Assembly: GCA_023957245.1 (NCBI GenBank)
Contig: JAMLHJ010000003.1
Span: forward strand, 1 to 64,000
DNA length: 64,000 nucleotides
From: Chitinophagales bacterium
GTDB taxonomy: Bacteria > Bacteroidota > Bacteroidia > Chitinophagales > JADIYW01
Direction of reading: 5' to 3'
Shown: positions 26,470-36,794 of the stretch, piece by piece
Position numbering within the stretch: position 1 is the first letter of the stretch
How the letters are laid out: each line of letters starts with the position of its first letter
Position numbers and translations under genes: made by a program
The notes under the pieces: generated by a model
The model's input: the letters and a program-made list of their open reading frames with translations, nothing else
What the model was told of the DNA's origin: nothing
The model's database searches: none

Positions 26470-26492
26470 GAATTTTCTTAAAATCTTACAAG

Positions 26493-26525
26493 AGCCATTT
26501 CATTGCGAAGTGGCTTTTGCTTTTT
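26493..26525 (+). terminator. Intrinsic terminator after rplY
   Basis: AGCCATTTC/GAAGTGGCT stem (one G-U pair) with a short loop, followed by a TTTT-GC-TTTTT tail. Confidence 0.75.
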
Positions 26526-26670
26526 AATAAACTATATCTTGCTTTCTTATAAAATACCGAAAAAAGTTTTATTTTTTCTTATAAGAAGCATGTCTATAAA
26601 GTATTGTTAAAGTGCTTTTATTAACATAAAAGATACTCCAATACATGTAAAAATCTTAAAATCATTTAAT

Positions 26671-26678
26671 TATCTTTG
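26671..26678 (+). promoter_or_regulatory. -7 box (TATCTTTG) of the M43 protease gene
   Basis: TATCTTTG ends 18 nt before the ATG at 26697. Confidence 0.5.
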
Positions 26679-26696
26679 ACCCCATAATTTTATTTG

Positions 26697-28844
26697 ATGA
26701 AATATTTTTTACTTCTATTCATGGCTATTAGTAGCATAAATGTTTATGCTCAAAGGTCTTGTGGCTCTCATACACTTTATGAGCATCTATTGCAAAATAA
26801 TCCAGATGTTCAAGTGAAAGAAAGACAAATTGAAGATTTTACTCAAGAGTATATTAAGAGTCATCCATATTCTAGAATGGCTGCCGATGAAATTATTATA
26901 CCAGTTGTATTTCATGTTGTTTATCATACAAATGCTCCTAAACAGAATGTGGGTGATGTTACCATTTTTGAACAGATGGAAATATTGAATAATGACTTTA
27001 ATGGTTTGAATGCTGATATTTCAAAAGTGCCTGATCCTTTCAAACCATATATTGGAAATTTCAAAATAAGATTTGTATTGGCAAATAGAGATCCACAAGG
27101 AAATCCAACTAACGGAATCATACGTTTAGCTACAACGAGAACAGATTTTAATATTTTGAATAACAATATTAAAAAAGCGGACAAAGGCGGAAGTGCAGCT
27201 TGGGATACTAAGAGCTATTTGAATATTTGGGTAGGAGATGTGAAAGATGAAGCCAATAAACCTGGGCTATTGGGTTATGCAACTTTCCCTTCAAGTGCTG
27301 GAACTGCTTTAGATGGAGTGGTTATTAGTTATAGTGCATTGGGAAAGACAGGAGCTATTAGCCCCTATAATTTAGGAAGAACAGCTACTCATGAAGTAGG
27401 TCATTATTTCAATTTAAGGCATATTTGGGGAGATGCAGATAATTGTACAGCTGATGATGGCATAGGAGATACGCCTCAACAATATAAAGCTTCTTCTGGA
27501 AACCCTACTTTCCCTAAAACTGACCAATGTACCAAAGGTGACGGTATCATGTTTATGAACTATATGGATTATTCCTTTGATAAGTCTTTGATAATGTTTA
27601 CTTTAGAGCAAGCCAATCGTATGAGTGCTGCCTTGAATGGTCCAAGAAAAGGTTTGAAAACTTCTAAAGGATATGTCGATGAAACTCCAAAAAGCGCAAT
27701 TGATTTGCAATTGCAAAAAATTGTTTATCCTGATAAGAATTTCTGTTCAGGTGAAGCCAATCCGATAGTTTTAGTAAAATCTTTGGGAAGTAATACTGTG
27801 AATAATTTTACAGTAAGCATGAGCGTCAATAATGTTCCTACTCAAGAGAAAAGCTGGAGTGGTGTATTAAATTTTTCTGATTCTACATTTATTATTTTTA
27901 ATCCTATCAACTTCCAAGAAGGTACCTATAATATCACATATACAGTATCTATAAACGGCGACGAAAAACCTGAGAATAATTCATTGTCTCAAATCGTTAC
28001 AGTGAAAGGAGCTACTGCACTTCCTTATAGTGAAAATTTTGAAAGCCTTATCTTTAATAATGGTACGACTATCAACAATCCTGATGCAAAGATAACATGG
28101 GCAAGATCAAGTCAAGGTATTAGCACATTGGGTAATTATTCCTATTTTATGAATAATTATGAATACAATCCAGTAGAATTAGGTGTTGGTTATGGCGAAA
28201 AAGATGATATTATTCTACCTAATTTAAATTTTGCAAACCATACAAATGTCAGTTTGACATTTGATTTGGCTGCTGCACAATATACCAATGTGATGACATC
28301 TGATAATAATTGGGATTCATTGCAAGTGCTGATTTCTACTGATTGCGGTAAGTCTTTTAATATTTTGTACAATAAATATGCTGGTTCATTAGTGACGGTG
28401 GCTAGCCCTAAGACAACATTCTTTACACCTACACCTGCTCAATGGAGAACCGAAACGATTAATTTGGGTGCGTATGATGGTCAAGATGCTGTAAGGTTGA
28501 TGATTAGAAATATTTCTAATTTTGAAAACAATATCTATATAGATAATTTAAAAATTTCAGGTGATGTTGTTACTGGAATTAAAGATTTTTCATCATCTGC
28601 TCAAATGAGTATTTATCCCAATCCTAGTACAGGAAAAGTAACAGTACGTATGGAAAATTTATCTTCAAAATTGAAAGCTATAGAATGGGTCAATATGATG
28701 GGGCAAACTATATCTATGGATATGCAAAATAACGTAGGTAATACCTTGTCTTTTGATTTTTCAAAACAAACAAAAGGATTGTATATTGCTAAATTTTTGT
28801 TTGAAGATGGATCAGTAAAAACAGAAAAACTACTTCTACAATAA
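26697..28844 (+). CDS. Secreted M43 (pappalysin-type) zinc metalloprotease, T9SS substrate
   Basis: The start at 26697 is preferred to the TTG three bases earlier. A signal peptide (MKYFLLLFMAISSINVYAQ) precedes a propeptide and the protease domain. Its zinc site HEVGHYFNLRH (232-242) is the extended HExxHxxxxxH of metzincins, followed by CTADDGIGDTP and the Met-turn MFMNYMDYS. A CARDB-like beta domain (about 350-450) and a MAM-like beta-sandwich (about 455-635) follow. The last 80 residues are a T9SS type A sorting domain (SIYPNPSTGKVTV). The 715 residues are usual for this group. It is probably a surface or extracellular protease used on protein substrates. It has its own promoter. Confidence 0.93.
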   Translation: MKYFLLLFMAISSINVYAQRSCGSHTLYEHLLQNNPDVQVKERQIEDFTQEYIKSHPYSRMAADEIIIPVVFHVVYHTNAPKQNVGDVTIFEQMEILNNDFNGLNADISKVPDPFKPYIGNFKIRFVLANRDPQGNPTNGIIRLATTRTDFNILNNNIKKADKGGSAAWDTKSYLNIWVGDVKDEANKPGLLGYATFPSSAGTALDGVVISYSALGKTGAISPYNLGRTATHEVGHYFNLRHIWGDADNCTADDGIGDTPQQYKASSGNPTFPKTDQCTKGDGIMFMNYMDYSFDKSLIMFTLEQANRMSAALNGPRKGLKTSKGYVDETPKSAIDLQLQKIVYPDKNFCSGEANPIVLVKSLGSNTVNNFTVSMSVNNVPTQEKSWSGVLNFSDSTFIIFNPINFQEGTYNITYTVSINGDEKPENNSLSQIVTVKGATALPYSENFESLIFNNGTTINNPDAKITWARSSQGISTLGNYSYFMNNYEYNPVELGVGYGEKDDIILPNLNFANHTNVSLTFDLAAAQYTNVMTSDNNWDSLQVLISTDCGKSFNILYNKYAGSLVTVASPKTTFFTPTPAQWRTETINLGAYDGQDAVRLMIRNISNFENNIYIDNLKISGDVVTGIKDFSSSAQMSIYPNPSTGKVTVRMENLSSKLKAIEWVNMMGQTISMDMQNNVGNTLSFDFSKQTKGLYIAKFLFEDGSVKTEKLLLQ

Positions 28845-28915
28845 TATTTTTTTAAGGTTCCTTATCTATAAGATTTGTATTTATTGAGATAAGAACAGAG
28901 TTGAGGTATTGAAAT

Positions 28916-29539
28916 ATGTCTATAGAAATTATTGAAAAATATTTCCCTGATTTATTGGATGAACAGAAAGAAAAGTTTATCCAAATGATTCATCTATATA
29001 GAGATTGGAATGAAAAGATTAATGTTATTTCAAGAAAGGATATGGATGATTTTGTCGAAAGACACATCTTACATTCACTAGCTATCGCTAAATATCTTCC
29101 AATGAAAGATGGATGGTATGTTGTTGATTTGGGTACGGGTGGTGGATTTCCAGGTATTCCGTTGGCGATTATGTTTCCGAATGTACAATTTATTTTAGTG
29201 GACTCTATTGGTAAAAAGATCAAAGTAGTTGAGGCAGTTAAAAATGAATTGCAATTAAATAATGTCAGAGCTATTTGGGGTAGAGTAGAAGATATTGATG
29301 TGAAAGCAAATTTGGTAGTAACAAGAGCTGTTGCTCCTCTTTCTCAATTGGTGACTTGGACAAAGAAGATATTAAAACTTCAATCTAAAGGAATTATTGC
29401 ACTCAAAGGAGGAGATCTTTCTGAGGAATTGCATGGATTTAAAAAACATAGTAAGGTGATTCCATTGTCAGAAATATATACTGAAGAACCATTTTTTGAA
29501 ACAAAAATGATTGTGCATTACAAACCAGCTACTTCGTAG
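28916..29539 (+). CDS. rsmG: 16S rRNA (guanine-N7) methyltransferase G
   Basis: RsmG (GidB) methylates N7 of G527 in 16S rRNA using S-adenosylmethionine. The 207-residue protein contains WNEKINVISRKD near residue 31, HILHSLAIAKYLP near 51, the SAM motif VVDLGTGGGFPGIPLA near 69 and VTRAVAPLSQL near 133, all characteristic of the family. Length is normal. Confidence 0.95.
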   Translation: MSIEIIEKYFPDLLDEQKEKFIQMIHLYRDWNEKINVISRKDMDDFVERHILHSLAIAKYLPMKDGWYVVDLGTGGGFPGIPLAIMFPNVQFILVDSIGKKIKVVEAVKNELQLNNVRAIWGRVEDIDVKANLVVTRAVAPLSQLVTWTKKILKLQSKGIIALKGGDLSEELHGFKKHSKVIPLSEIYTEEPFFETKMIVHYKPATS

Positions 29540-29669
29540 TGTCCTTTTATATCATTTGTCTCTTGAAGCCTATAATTAATCATATTTGATATCTTGTTAA
29601 TTTAGTTGTTTTAAGGAAATGAATGTGCTGAAATTACTTTATTCAATGTATCTTGCATATTGAAATATT

Positions 29670-30296
29670 ATGGAAAAAGTTCGATTAAATTTATTGTCAC
29701 TTTCTGAAAGTCCTGCTAAAAATACAACTTATGTTGTAGTGTTAGGTGATTTGGATAGACAGAGAACATTGCCTGTCGTGATTGGTTATTCAGAAGCACA
29801 ATCCATTCTTTTAGTTGTGGAGCAAATGACATCACCAAGACCTCTTACTCATGATTTGATGAAAAGAATGATGGATACTTATGATATCGAGTTGAAAGAA
29901 GTGATTATCAACAAAGTGTTAGAAGGTGTCTTTTTCTCTCAACTAATATGTGAGAAAAATGGCCAGAAAGAAATTTTGGATTCAAGAACTTCAGATGCTA
30001 TTGCATTAGCTGTTCGTTTTAATTGCCCAATTTATACTTATGATTTGATTATGGATGCATTGGGTATTGATAAAGAAATTTTACTTAGTAGTGATAATGA
30101 AGATGAAGAAGACGAAGATGAGGATATTGTTGAGAATTTTATTTCGTCTAGTTCAGTAAGCAATAATTTAGGATTAGAGAATGTAACAAGCAGTGAATTG
30201 AAGAATATGCTAGAGAATGCATTGGAGCATGAGGACTACGAAAAAGCAGCAATTCTCAGAGATGCTTTAGATAAAAGATTGAAAGATAATTTATAA
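29670..30296 (+). CDS. Bifunctional nuclease (BFN/DUF151) family protein with UVR motif
   Basis: The N-terminal domain (about 1-130) is the BFN/DUF151 fold, with VVLGDLDRQRTLPVVIGYSEAQSI and SRTSDAIALAVRFNCPIY, members of which have reported DNase/RNase activity. An acidic linker (EDEEDEDED near 147) leads to a UVR motif near the end (LEHEDYEKAAILRDALD), a helical hairpin for protein contacts. The 208 residues match the Bacteroidota version. It stands alone between rsmG and feoA; its role in the cell is not established. Confidence 0.87.
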   Translation: MEKVRLNLLSLSESPAKNTTYVVVLGDLDRQRTLPVVIGYSEAQSILLVVEQMTSPRPLTHDLMKRMMDTYDIELKEVIINKVLEGVFFSQLICEKNGQKEILDSRTSDAIALAVRFNCPIYTYDLIMDALGIDKEILLSSDNEDEEDEDEDIVENFISSSSVSNNLGLENVTSSELKNMLENALEHEDYEKAAILRDALDKRLKDNL

Positions 30297-30479
30297 TCTC
30301 GCAACGATAATTTTTTGGATTGGTAATCATGGAATTGATTTGTAAAGTTTTTAAAGATTAAAATCATGCTTTTTAACGTTTATTTGTCCGTAAAAGGGGA
30401 AAGATTCATGACATTTCAATAATTTAATAATTATTATAAATAGGAACTCTTATTTTTACTCATTCTTAATAAGCAATTT

Positions 30480-30707
30480 GTGCAGACATTAGATCAGATG
30501 AAGATTGGGTATAGTGCAAGAATAGTTTCTTTTAAAGAACCATTGCTAGCAAGTCGATTAATGGCAATGGGAATTATCCCAGGAACAGAGTTGGTTGTTC
30601 TACGAAAATCACTGATGAATTCTACTTATTTTATACAGTTTCCTAGATTGGCATTGGCTCTTAGAAAAGATGAAGCTGCTCAAATATTAATAGAAAGTGA
30701 GATTTAA
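30480..30707 (+). CDS. feoA: Ferrous iron transport protein A
   Basis: A 75-residue SH3-like FeoA domain: KIGYSARIVSF, RLMAMGIIPGTELVVLRKS and a C-terminal ALRKDEAAQILI are typical. FeoA supports the FeoB iron channel at the cytoplasmic face. The GTG at 30480 gives the usual LDQMKIG opening; ATG at 30498 is the alternative. It ends 5 bp before feoB, so the pair is an operon. Confidence 0.9.
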   Translation: MQTLDQMKIGYSARIVSFKEPLLASRLMAMGIIPGTELVVLRKSLMNSTYFIQFPRLALALRKDEAAQILIESEI

Positions 30708-30712
30708 TTGTA

Positions 30713-32815
30713 ATGAGCTTTTCTAAATATCAAGTCGCATTATCAGGCAATCCTAATGTTGGGAAATCTTCGGTTTTTAATTTATTAACTGGACTTCATC
30801 AGACTGTTGGGAATTTTCCTGGAGTAACTGTTGATAGAAAGTCAGGAGTGTTTCAATTGGGTAATCTTGGCAAAGTGAGCATTGTCGATTTGCCGGGATT
30901 GTATAGTCTTTTTCCTTCTTCAGAGGATGAGAGGGTAGTTGTTGATACATTATTAGGAAGTCCATCTAGTGCGCCCATAGATATAATAGGTTATATTGTT
31001 GATGCAAATGATATTGATAGAAATCTTTTACTTTTCACTCAGATAAGAGATTTAGGATATAAAATCGTTGTGGGTGTCAATATGCTTGATACAGCTTTGT
31101 CCAATGGTCTTCAAATAGATTTAAATGGTTTGAGTGATTCTTTTGGAGTTCCTTTTATAGGTATCAATGGTAGAACAGGAGAAGGAATTACAGAGTTTAA
31201 AACAGCATTGGAAAATGAGATTTTAACTCAAATATCTCAACCTAATTATACTTTTAGTCCATCAGAGGAACAGATAGCTAAAGACGTTCAATCTTTAGTG
31301 AAAATTGACGCTCAATATGCTGCTTTAATATTAGCTCATCATTATAAGAGAGTTCCTTTTATATCAAAATCACAAAAAGATTTTATTGCAACTCTTACTG
31401 AAAAATATAATTTCAATTCAATTGATATTCAATTGGATGAGATGATGAAACGCTACCAATTTATTACTCCATTGGTTCAGAAATCTTCTAAGCAGATTCC
31501 TTTGAGTATGGATCCTTTGACAAGGAAAATTGATAAAGTATTGACACACAAAGTATTTGGTTTGTTAATATTTGTTGTTTTAATGCTTTTGGTATTTCAA
31601 GCTATTTTTTCTTGGGCAGAAAAGCCTATGGAATGGATAGAAAGTGGCTTTGTGGGAATTAATCATTTGATTACTACTGTTGTGCCAGATAGCTGGTTTC
31701 AAAGATTGCTGACAGATGGTATTGTAAGTGGATTGTCTGGTGTATTGGTGTTTATTCCTCAGATAGCTATACTTTTCTTTTTAATTTCTATTTTAGAAGA
31801 GTCTGGTTATATGGCAAGAGTAGTGTATATGACAGATAGTTTTATGAGAAGATTTGGTCTCAATGGACGAAGTGTTGTATCTCTTATTTCTGGAGGTGCG
31901 TGTGCTATCCCTGCAATAATGTCCACTAGAACTATCAGTAATTGGAAAGAGCGGCTAACGACAATCATGGTAACGCCTTTGATAAGTTGTTCAGCTCGTA
32001 TTCCTATTTTTGCTATATTAATTGCTATTGCTATTCCAGCTAAGAAAGTAGGAGGTTGGGTCAGTTTACAAGCCTTGGTTTTTATGGGATTGTATGTTTT
32101 GGGAACAGGAACAGCATTGGTGGTTGCTTGGATTTTCCATAAGATTTTAAAGACTGAGGAAAAGAGTTTTTTAGTGATGGAATTGCCCAGATATCAAATG
32201 CCACAATGGAGAGGAATTTTCTTGAATGTATGGGAAAAAGTAAAAGTCTTTATAGTTGAAGCTGGTAAAGTGATATTTTTTATCTCTATTTTATTGTGGT
32301 TTTTGGCTTCTTATGGTCCTAAGGAAAAAATGGAAGCTGCGAGAACTAAAGCAAAGCAGGAATATGCTATTTCTCAAGATATTCCATTGAGTCAATTGAC
32401 CAAATCTTATGAACTAGAGGCTTCTTATGCAGGCATTGCAGGTCATGCGATTGAACCATTGATTCGCCCATTGGGATATGATTGGAAGATAGGCATTGCA
32501 TTATTGACTTCATTTGCTGCTAGAGAGATTTTTGTTGGTACTATGGCAACTATTTATGCAGTAGGAGATGATGATAATACATCATTATTGAAAGATCGTC
32601 TTCAAAATGCTAGATTTAGTGATAGTGGTAAAAAGGTTTTTACGGTTGGAACATCCATTTCTTTAATGATATTTTATCTTTTTGCGATGCAATGTATGAG
32701 TACTGTTGCTGTTGTAAGAAGGGAAACCAAATCTTGGAAATGGCCTATGATTCAGATGTTATATATGGGAGTTTTGGCTTATGTTGGTGGCTGGCTTGCT
32801 GCTTTGATTTTTTAA
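30713..32815 (+). CDS. feoB: Ferrous iron transport protein B
   Basis: Inner-membrane Fe(II) transporter with an N-terminal G domain: G1 GNPNVGKS (12-19), the switch region with NFPGVTVD, G3 DLPG (59-62), G4 NMLD (123-126). A helical GDI-like spacer and the membrane part from about residue 280 follow, with the Gate motif GGACAIPAIMSTRTI and the second Gate region near ISCSARIPIF, both conserved in FeoB. The 700 residues are usual and not fused to FeoA. A fused C-terminal FeoC is absent. Confidence 0.96.
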   Translation: MSFSKYQVALSGNPNVGKSSVFNLLTGLHQTVGNFPGVTVDRKSGVFQLGNLGKVSIVDLPGLYSLFPSSEDERVVVDTLLGSPSSAPIDIIGYIVDANDIDRNLLLFTQIRDLGYKIVVGVNMLDTALSNGLQIDLNGLSDSFGVPFIGINGRTGEGITEFKTALENEILTQISQPNYTFSPSEEQIAKDVQSLVKIDAQYAALILAHHYKRVPFISKSQKDFIATLTEKYNFNSIDIQLDEMMKRYQFITPLVQKSSKQIPLSMDPLTRKIDKVLTHKVFGLLIFVVLMLLVFQAIFSWAEKPMEWIESGFVGINHLITTVVPDSWFQRLLTDGIVSGLSGVLVFIPQIAILFFLISILEESGYMARVVYMTDSFMRRFGLNGRSVVSLISGGACAIPAIMSTRTISNWKERLTTIMVTPLISCSARIPIFAILIAIAIPAKKVGGWVSLQALVFMGLYVLGTGTALVVAWIFHKILKTEEKSFLVMELPRYQMPQWRGIFLNVWEKVKVFIVEAGKVIFFISILLWFLASYGPKEKMEAARTKAKQEYAISQDIPLSQLTKSYELEASYAGIAGHAIEPLIRPLGYDWKIGIALLTSFAAREIFVGTMATIYAVGDDDNTSLLKDRLQNARFSDSGKKVFTVGTSISLMIFYLFAMQCMSTVAVVRRETKSWKWPMIQMLYMGVLAYVGGWLAALIF

Positions 32816-32951
32816 TTATGACGAATTAAAATCGGCTTATAGTATTCATTTTTTGAGTTTGTTTACAATTTTATTTTATAATTTTTCTCTTTCAGTCAAT
32901 TTATCAGGTGAATTTATTTGCCTAAGTATAGAATTTACATAAGATTACTTC

Positions 32952-32959
32952 TACCTTTG
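32952..32959 (+). promoter_or_regulatory. -7 box (TACCTTTG) of the T9SS type B protein gene
   Basis: TACCTTTG ends 17 nt before the ATG at 32977. Confidence 0.5.
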
Positions 32960-32976
32960 CTAAGATTTTTAATACG

Positions 32977-35760
32977 ATGAAGAAATTTATATATTTTATT
33001 ACAGTATCAATGATTGCATTGATAGGTTATGATGTACAAGCTCAATGCCCTACTTTGTATGATTTGAAAGTGAATGGAACTGAAAGCACATCTGTCTGTG
33101 TTCCTGGAAAAGTAGAGTTGAGTGTTCATGGCATACAGATGCCTTCAGGCGGAACTATTGATTGGTACTATAGTGAAGATGAGAATTTTGACCCTAAAAC
33201 TCAAGGTAATAAAATTGGCACAACAAATTTACCTACATACAATCAGCAAAGTTGCCCTCAAGTTTGTCCTGATTTATTGATGATGATGATTAATAGTTGT
33301 GATCAAGATGGATTAGGTGTGGGAATGGAACACGATAATGAATTTTTTATATTTAGTTCTGGTAGTGGATTTTTTGCAAGTGATTTACAATTTAAGATTA
33401 ATGAGGGAACAAATGATAATGGAAATGATAACCATTCTATCAATATAGGCTCAAATCCATGTTCGATTAAAAACCCTTCTGATGCATTAATGACAAGATT
33501 GAGAACAGGAGCTTGTAGCAATCTTAATCTATTCCCTGCTGGACCTGGTGATTTTATTCCTTCTGATGCATTGGTTATTTTCTATATGAGTGCTAATGTA
33601 GCTATGGATTATGATTTGACTACACTTTGCGGCTCTGGTCATAATGTGTATGTAATGCAAAATGCTTGTCAAAGAACAATGGGTGCTTTTACCAACTCAA
33701 AAACAAGCAATGATAGTTATAGATACAATGCTTTAAGTTTGAAAAATTGTACAAAATGTGTTGACTCTCTTAATTATAATAGAAATGGAATGAAAGATTT
33801 AGAGGGTGAATATGCTATTGATAATGAATTTAATTTTGCAAGTGTGGCGAATGGTTCTATTATATTAAATGACCCATTGAAACCTTGTCAAACCCCAGAT
33901 CTTTCTAATTACATTAAGCCTAATGAACCTTATAAAATAGATTTTGAAGTGAAATCTGGTTCTCCTTTATGTGGAAAGACTGTATATTTTAAAGCTTATG
34001 TTACTCCTTCAGATGAAGCTATCTGTAAAGAAGTTATCGCAAAAGGTGCATCATTGAATATTTTATGTGGTGGTGGCACAGTGCAAGTTGAGAGCTATCC
34101 AGCTACAGTTTGTTCTGGTAATGCGATAGATATTGTTTTGGGCAACTCTGGAGATTACTCTTGGGTGGTTGAAGCACCAAATAGTGTTACTGGACTTTCT
34201 AATGGTAGCGGTACTAGTATTAAATCAATCAATCAAACTCCAGTTTATAATGGTAATTCTGCAGTTAAAGTAAAATATACTATTTCATCTCTTAGTCAAG
34301 AATGTCCGGTAGATCCAGTGACAATTGAAATTTTAGTGGGAGCCAATGTAGATGCAACTATTACAGGCGAAACTCAATTGTGTTCAGGAGGTTCTACTAC
34401 TCTTTCTGTTCAGGCACAAAATGGTACTACAGTTCTATGGAGCAATGGAGCTACTTCAAATTCGATTAATGTATCTCAATCTGGCAATTATTCAGTTGTT
34501 GTAAGCAATGGTGCTTGTTCTGATACTGCTCAAGTAGAAGTGGTAATAGGCAATGAATTGAAACCTTCTATCGTTGGTAAATCTTCAATCTGTGACGGAG
34601 AAAGCACTACTTTGAGTGTGGCTGAGACTTTTGATTCCTATTCTTGGTCTAATGGTGAACAGACACAATCTATTACTGTAAATAAAGCTGGCGTTTATAC
34701 CGTGACTGTTACTAATGGTGCTTGTCAAGGTACAGCTTCTTTAGAAGTAACAATAGGTGCTAATTATGAAGTTATAGAAAATTCTACTCCAGTTTCTTGC
34801 GCTGGTAATGATGGAACAGCTTCAATTGAAGTGAAAGATGTTCAAAATTATACTGTGCTTTGGTCATCTGGTGATACTTCGAGAACGATTACTAATAAAA
34901 GTGCAGGAGATTATTCATATACAATCACTGTTGGTACTTGTACTCAATCTGGTTCTGTTTCTATTTCAGTAGATGAAAATGTACTTCAAGCAGAATTTGT
35001 TGTAGAGCCAGTTCCATGCGGAGAAGGTGCTGATGGAGGAAGTATCTCAATTTCAAATATTAAAAATGAAGCTCAACCTATAGTTGTTTTGTTTAACGGA
35101 AATATATCTACTGAAACTTCTTGGTCTGGTTTGTCTGTTGGAGATTATGAAATTTCAATTACTGATGCCAAAGGTTGTGTTTTTACAACAACTCTATCTA
35201 TCACTGATGCACCTCAAGTTTCAGTGGTACTTCCTCAAGATGTTGTGATTACTCAAGGACAGCAAGTGAATATTCAAGCGACAATTACAGGTGTAGATTT
35301 AAAGCCTGAACATACTATTTATCATTGGACTCCAACTGATGGTTTGTCATGCTCTGATTGTCCTAATCCTACTGCAAAACCTCAAGAAACTACTTTATAT
35401 GTTCTATCTGTTGAAAATGCTTTTGGTTGTGTGGGAGAAGATTCAATACTGATTGAAGTTCAACCTGTTGTTAAAACATTCCTTCCTAGTGCATTTTCTC
35501 CAAATGGAGATGGTAAAAATGACATTTTGTATATTTTATCTAATGTAGATGCTCAAGTGAAAATATTTGAAATTTTTAATCGTTGGGGACAATCTGTATA
35601 TCGTGTAGAAAATGTACCGACTAATTTGCCTTCTGTGGGTTGGGATGGTACTTTTAAAGGTAAAAAAGCTCCTTTGGATAATTATTCTTATTATTATGAA
35701 GTTACTCTTCCAGATAATAGTTCTATCAAAAATAAAGGTGCAATATTAATAATTAGATAG
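32977..35760 (+). CDS. Large surface protein with gliding motility-associated C-terminal domain (T9SS type B)
   Basis: A 927-residue exported protein. The signal peptide ends near AQCPTLYD. The N-terminal half (to about 370) is a Cys-rich unclassified region. From about 375 to 800 come repeated Ig-like/SprB-type modules of about 80 residues, each with the pattern C-xx-x-STTLSV...YSWSNGxxTxSIxVxxxGxYxVxVTxGxC (for example 465-530 and 535-600). The C-terminal 90 residues, from FLPSAFSPNGDGKND through FNRWGQSVYRV to the end, form the CHU_C/type B sorting domain. Such proteins are secreted by T9SS and held at the surface. An adhesin-like role is an inference from the repeats. Confidence 0.9.
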   Translation: MKKFIYFITVSMIALIGYDVQAQCPTLYDLKVNGTESTSVCVPGKVELSVHGIQMPSGGTIDWYYSEDENFDPKTQGNKIGTTNLPTYNQQSCPQVCPDLLMMMINSCDQDGLGVGMEHDNEFFIFSSGSGFFASDLQFKINEGTNDNGNDNHSINIGSNPCSIKNPSDALMTRLRTGACSNLNLFPAGPGDFIPSDALVIFYMSANVAMDYDLTTLCGSGHNVYVMQNACQRTMGAFTNSKTSNDSYRYNALSLKNCTKCVDSLNYNRNGMKDLEGEYAIDNEFNFASVANGSIILNDPLKPCQTPDLSNYIKPNEPYKIDFEVKSGSPLCGKTVYFKAYVTPSDEAICKEVIAKGASLNILCGGGTVQVESYPATVCSGNAIDIVLGNSGDYSWVVEAPNSVTGLSNGSGTSIKSINQTPVYNGNSAVKVKYTISSLSQECPVDPVTIEILVGANVDATITGETQLCSGGSTTLSVQAQNGTTVLWSNGATSNSINVSQSGNYSVVVSNGACSDTAQVEVVIGNELKPSIVGKSSICDGESTTLSVAETFDSYSWSNGEQTQSITVNKAGVYTVTVTNGACQGTASLEVTIGANYEVIENSTPVSCAGNDGTASIEVKDVQNYTVLWSSGDTSRTITNKSAGDYSYTITVGTCTQSGSVSISVDENVLQAEFVVEPVPCGEGADGGSISISNIKNEAQPIVVLFNGNISTETSWSGLSVGDYEISITDAKGCVFTTTLSITDAPQVSVVLPQDVVITQGQQVNIQATITGVDLKPEHTIYHWTPTDGLSCSDCPNPTAKPQETTLYVLSVENAFGCVGEDSILIEVQPVVKTFLPSAFSPNGDGKNDILYILSNVDAQVKIFEIFNRWGQSVYRVENVPTNLPSVGWDGTFKGKKAPLDNYSYYYEVTLPDNSSIKNKGAILIIR

Positions 35761-35813
35761 TGATGGATTGAACATTGATTTGTTTTTTGAGTTATTAAGG
35801 TATTAAGTGTGTC

Positions 35814-36794
35814 ATGCGATTAATATCTTCAAGAAACAGCCAATGGATGAAAGCAATATTATTTATTGCTGGTATTTATAGTATATTTTGGGGAGCGTCG
35901 GTGGTGATAGCTCCCCAATTTTGGTTTAATCTGGCTGGCTTATCCACTCCTGACTATATTCAGCTTTGGCAATTGATAGGAGTGTATTCTATTGCAATGG
36001 GCGTAGGATATTTGATTGCTTATACCAATCCAATGCGCCAATGGCCGATAGTGTTAATAGGTTTGATAGTCAAAGTATTGACTCCTATTGGATTTTTATT
36101 TTTTTATTTGAAAGGGCAATTGCCTTGGATTGTCTTTCAAATGAATATTACCAATGATTTGATTTGGTGGGTTCCTTTTGGACTAATATTATACAATGCA
36201 TATCTGCATGATTATTTGTTAGACAAAGAGATTATTAATTGTACAGAACATAATATTAAAGATTTGCTTTCATGGCACCACACTCAACATGATGAATCAA
36301 TTTTAGAAATATCGCAGAAACAACCTGTAATGCTGATATTTTTAAGACATTTTGGTTGTACATTTTGTAGAGAGACCCTCCATGAAGTGGGAGCAAATAA
36401 AGAGGTGATAGAATCTCAAGGAGTAAGAATTGTCTTAGTACACCAACTTCCAGTTGAAGAAGCTAATCAGTATTTTCAAAAATTTGATTTGGCAAATATT
36501 GACTCTGTGAGCGACCCTGAATTAATTTTATACAAAGGTTTTCATCTGAAACGAGGAAAAATTACTCAAATTTTCGGCCCTAAAGATTTGATTACACTAA
36601 TTCTTAAAGGCAAGTTTTTCAAATGGGGAATCTCTAGCTTTAAAGATGAAGATCCTTTTCAAATGCCAGGTGTCTTTATGGTCAAAGATGGAAAGATTGT
36701 AGCACAATTTGTCCACTCTTCAGTTTCAGATAGTATTCCTTATCAAGAATTAACTAAGTGTATCTGTTCTGCTAAGACTTTGTCTGAAAACTAG
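35814..36794 (+). CDS. Membrane protein fused to a peroxiredoxin-like (AhpC/TSA) domain
   Basis: The N-terminal about 135 residues contain four predicted membrane helices (around 12-32, 47-67, 77-97, 108-128). The C-terminal about 190 residues form a thioredoxin-fold domain of the AhpC/TSA-2 (SelL/PRXL2-like) type, with FLRHFGCTFCRET near residue 180, whose CxxC is the probable redox site, and a terminal MPGVFMVKDGKIV. The catalytic group is Cys-Thr-Phe-Cys with no in-frame TGA, so it is not a selenoprotein. Its 3' end overlaps the convergent cydB by 23 bp. It may reduce peroxides at the membrane; the electron donor is unknown. Confidence 0.75.
   Translation: MRLISSRNSQWMKAILFIAGIYSIFWGASVVIAPQFWFNLAGLSTPDYIQLWQLIGVYSIAMGVGYLIAYTNPMRQWPIVLIGLIVKVLTPIGFLFFYLKGQLPWIVFQMNITNDLIWWVPFGLILYNAYLHDYLLDKEIINCTEHNIKDLLSWHHTQHDESILEISQKQPVMLIFLRHFGCTFCRETLHEVGANKEVIESQGVRIVLVHQLPVEEANQYFQKFDLANIDSVSDPELILYKGFHLKRGKITQIFGPKDLITLILKGKFFKWGISSFKDEDPFQMPGVFMVKDGKIVAQFVHSSVSDSIPYQELTKCICSAKTLSEN

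Noticed and set aside
35814-36794. Selenoprotein in the peroxiredoxin-like fusion
   Set aside because: Both positions of the redox motif are Cys codons and there is no in-frame TGA.
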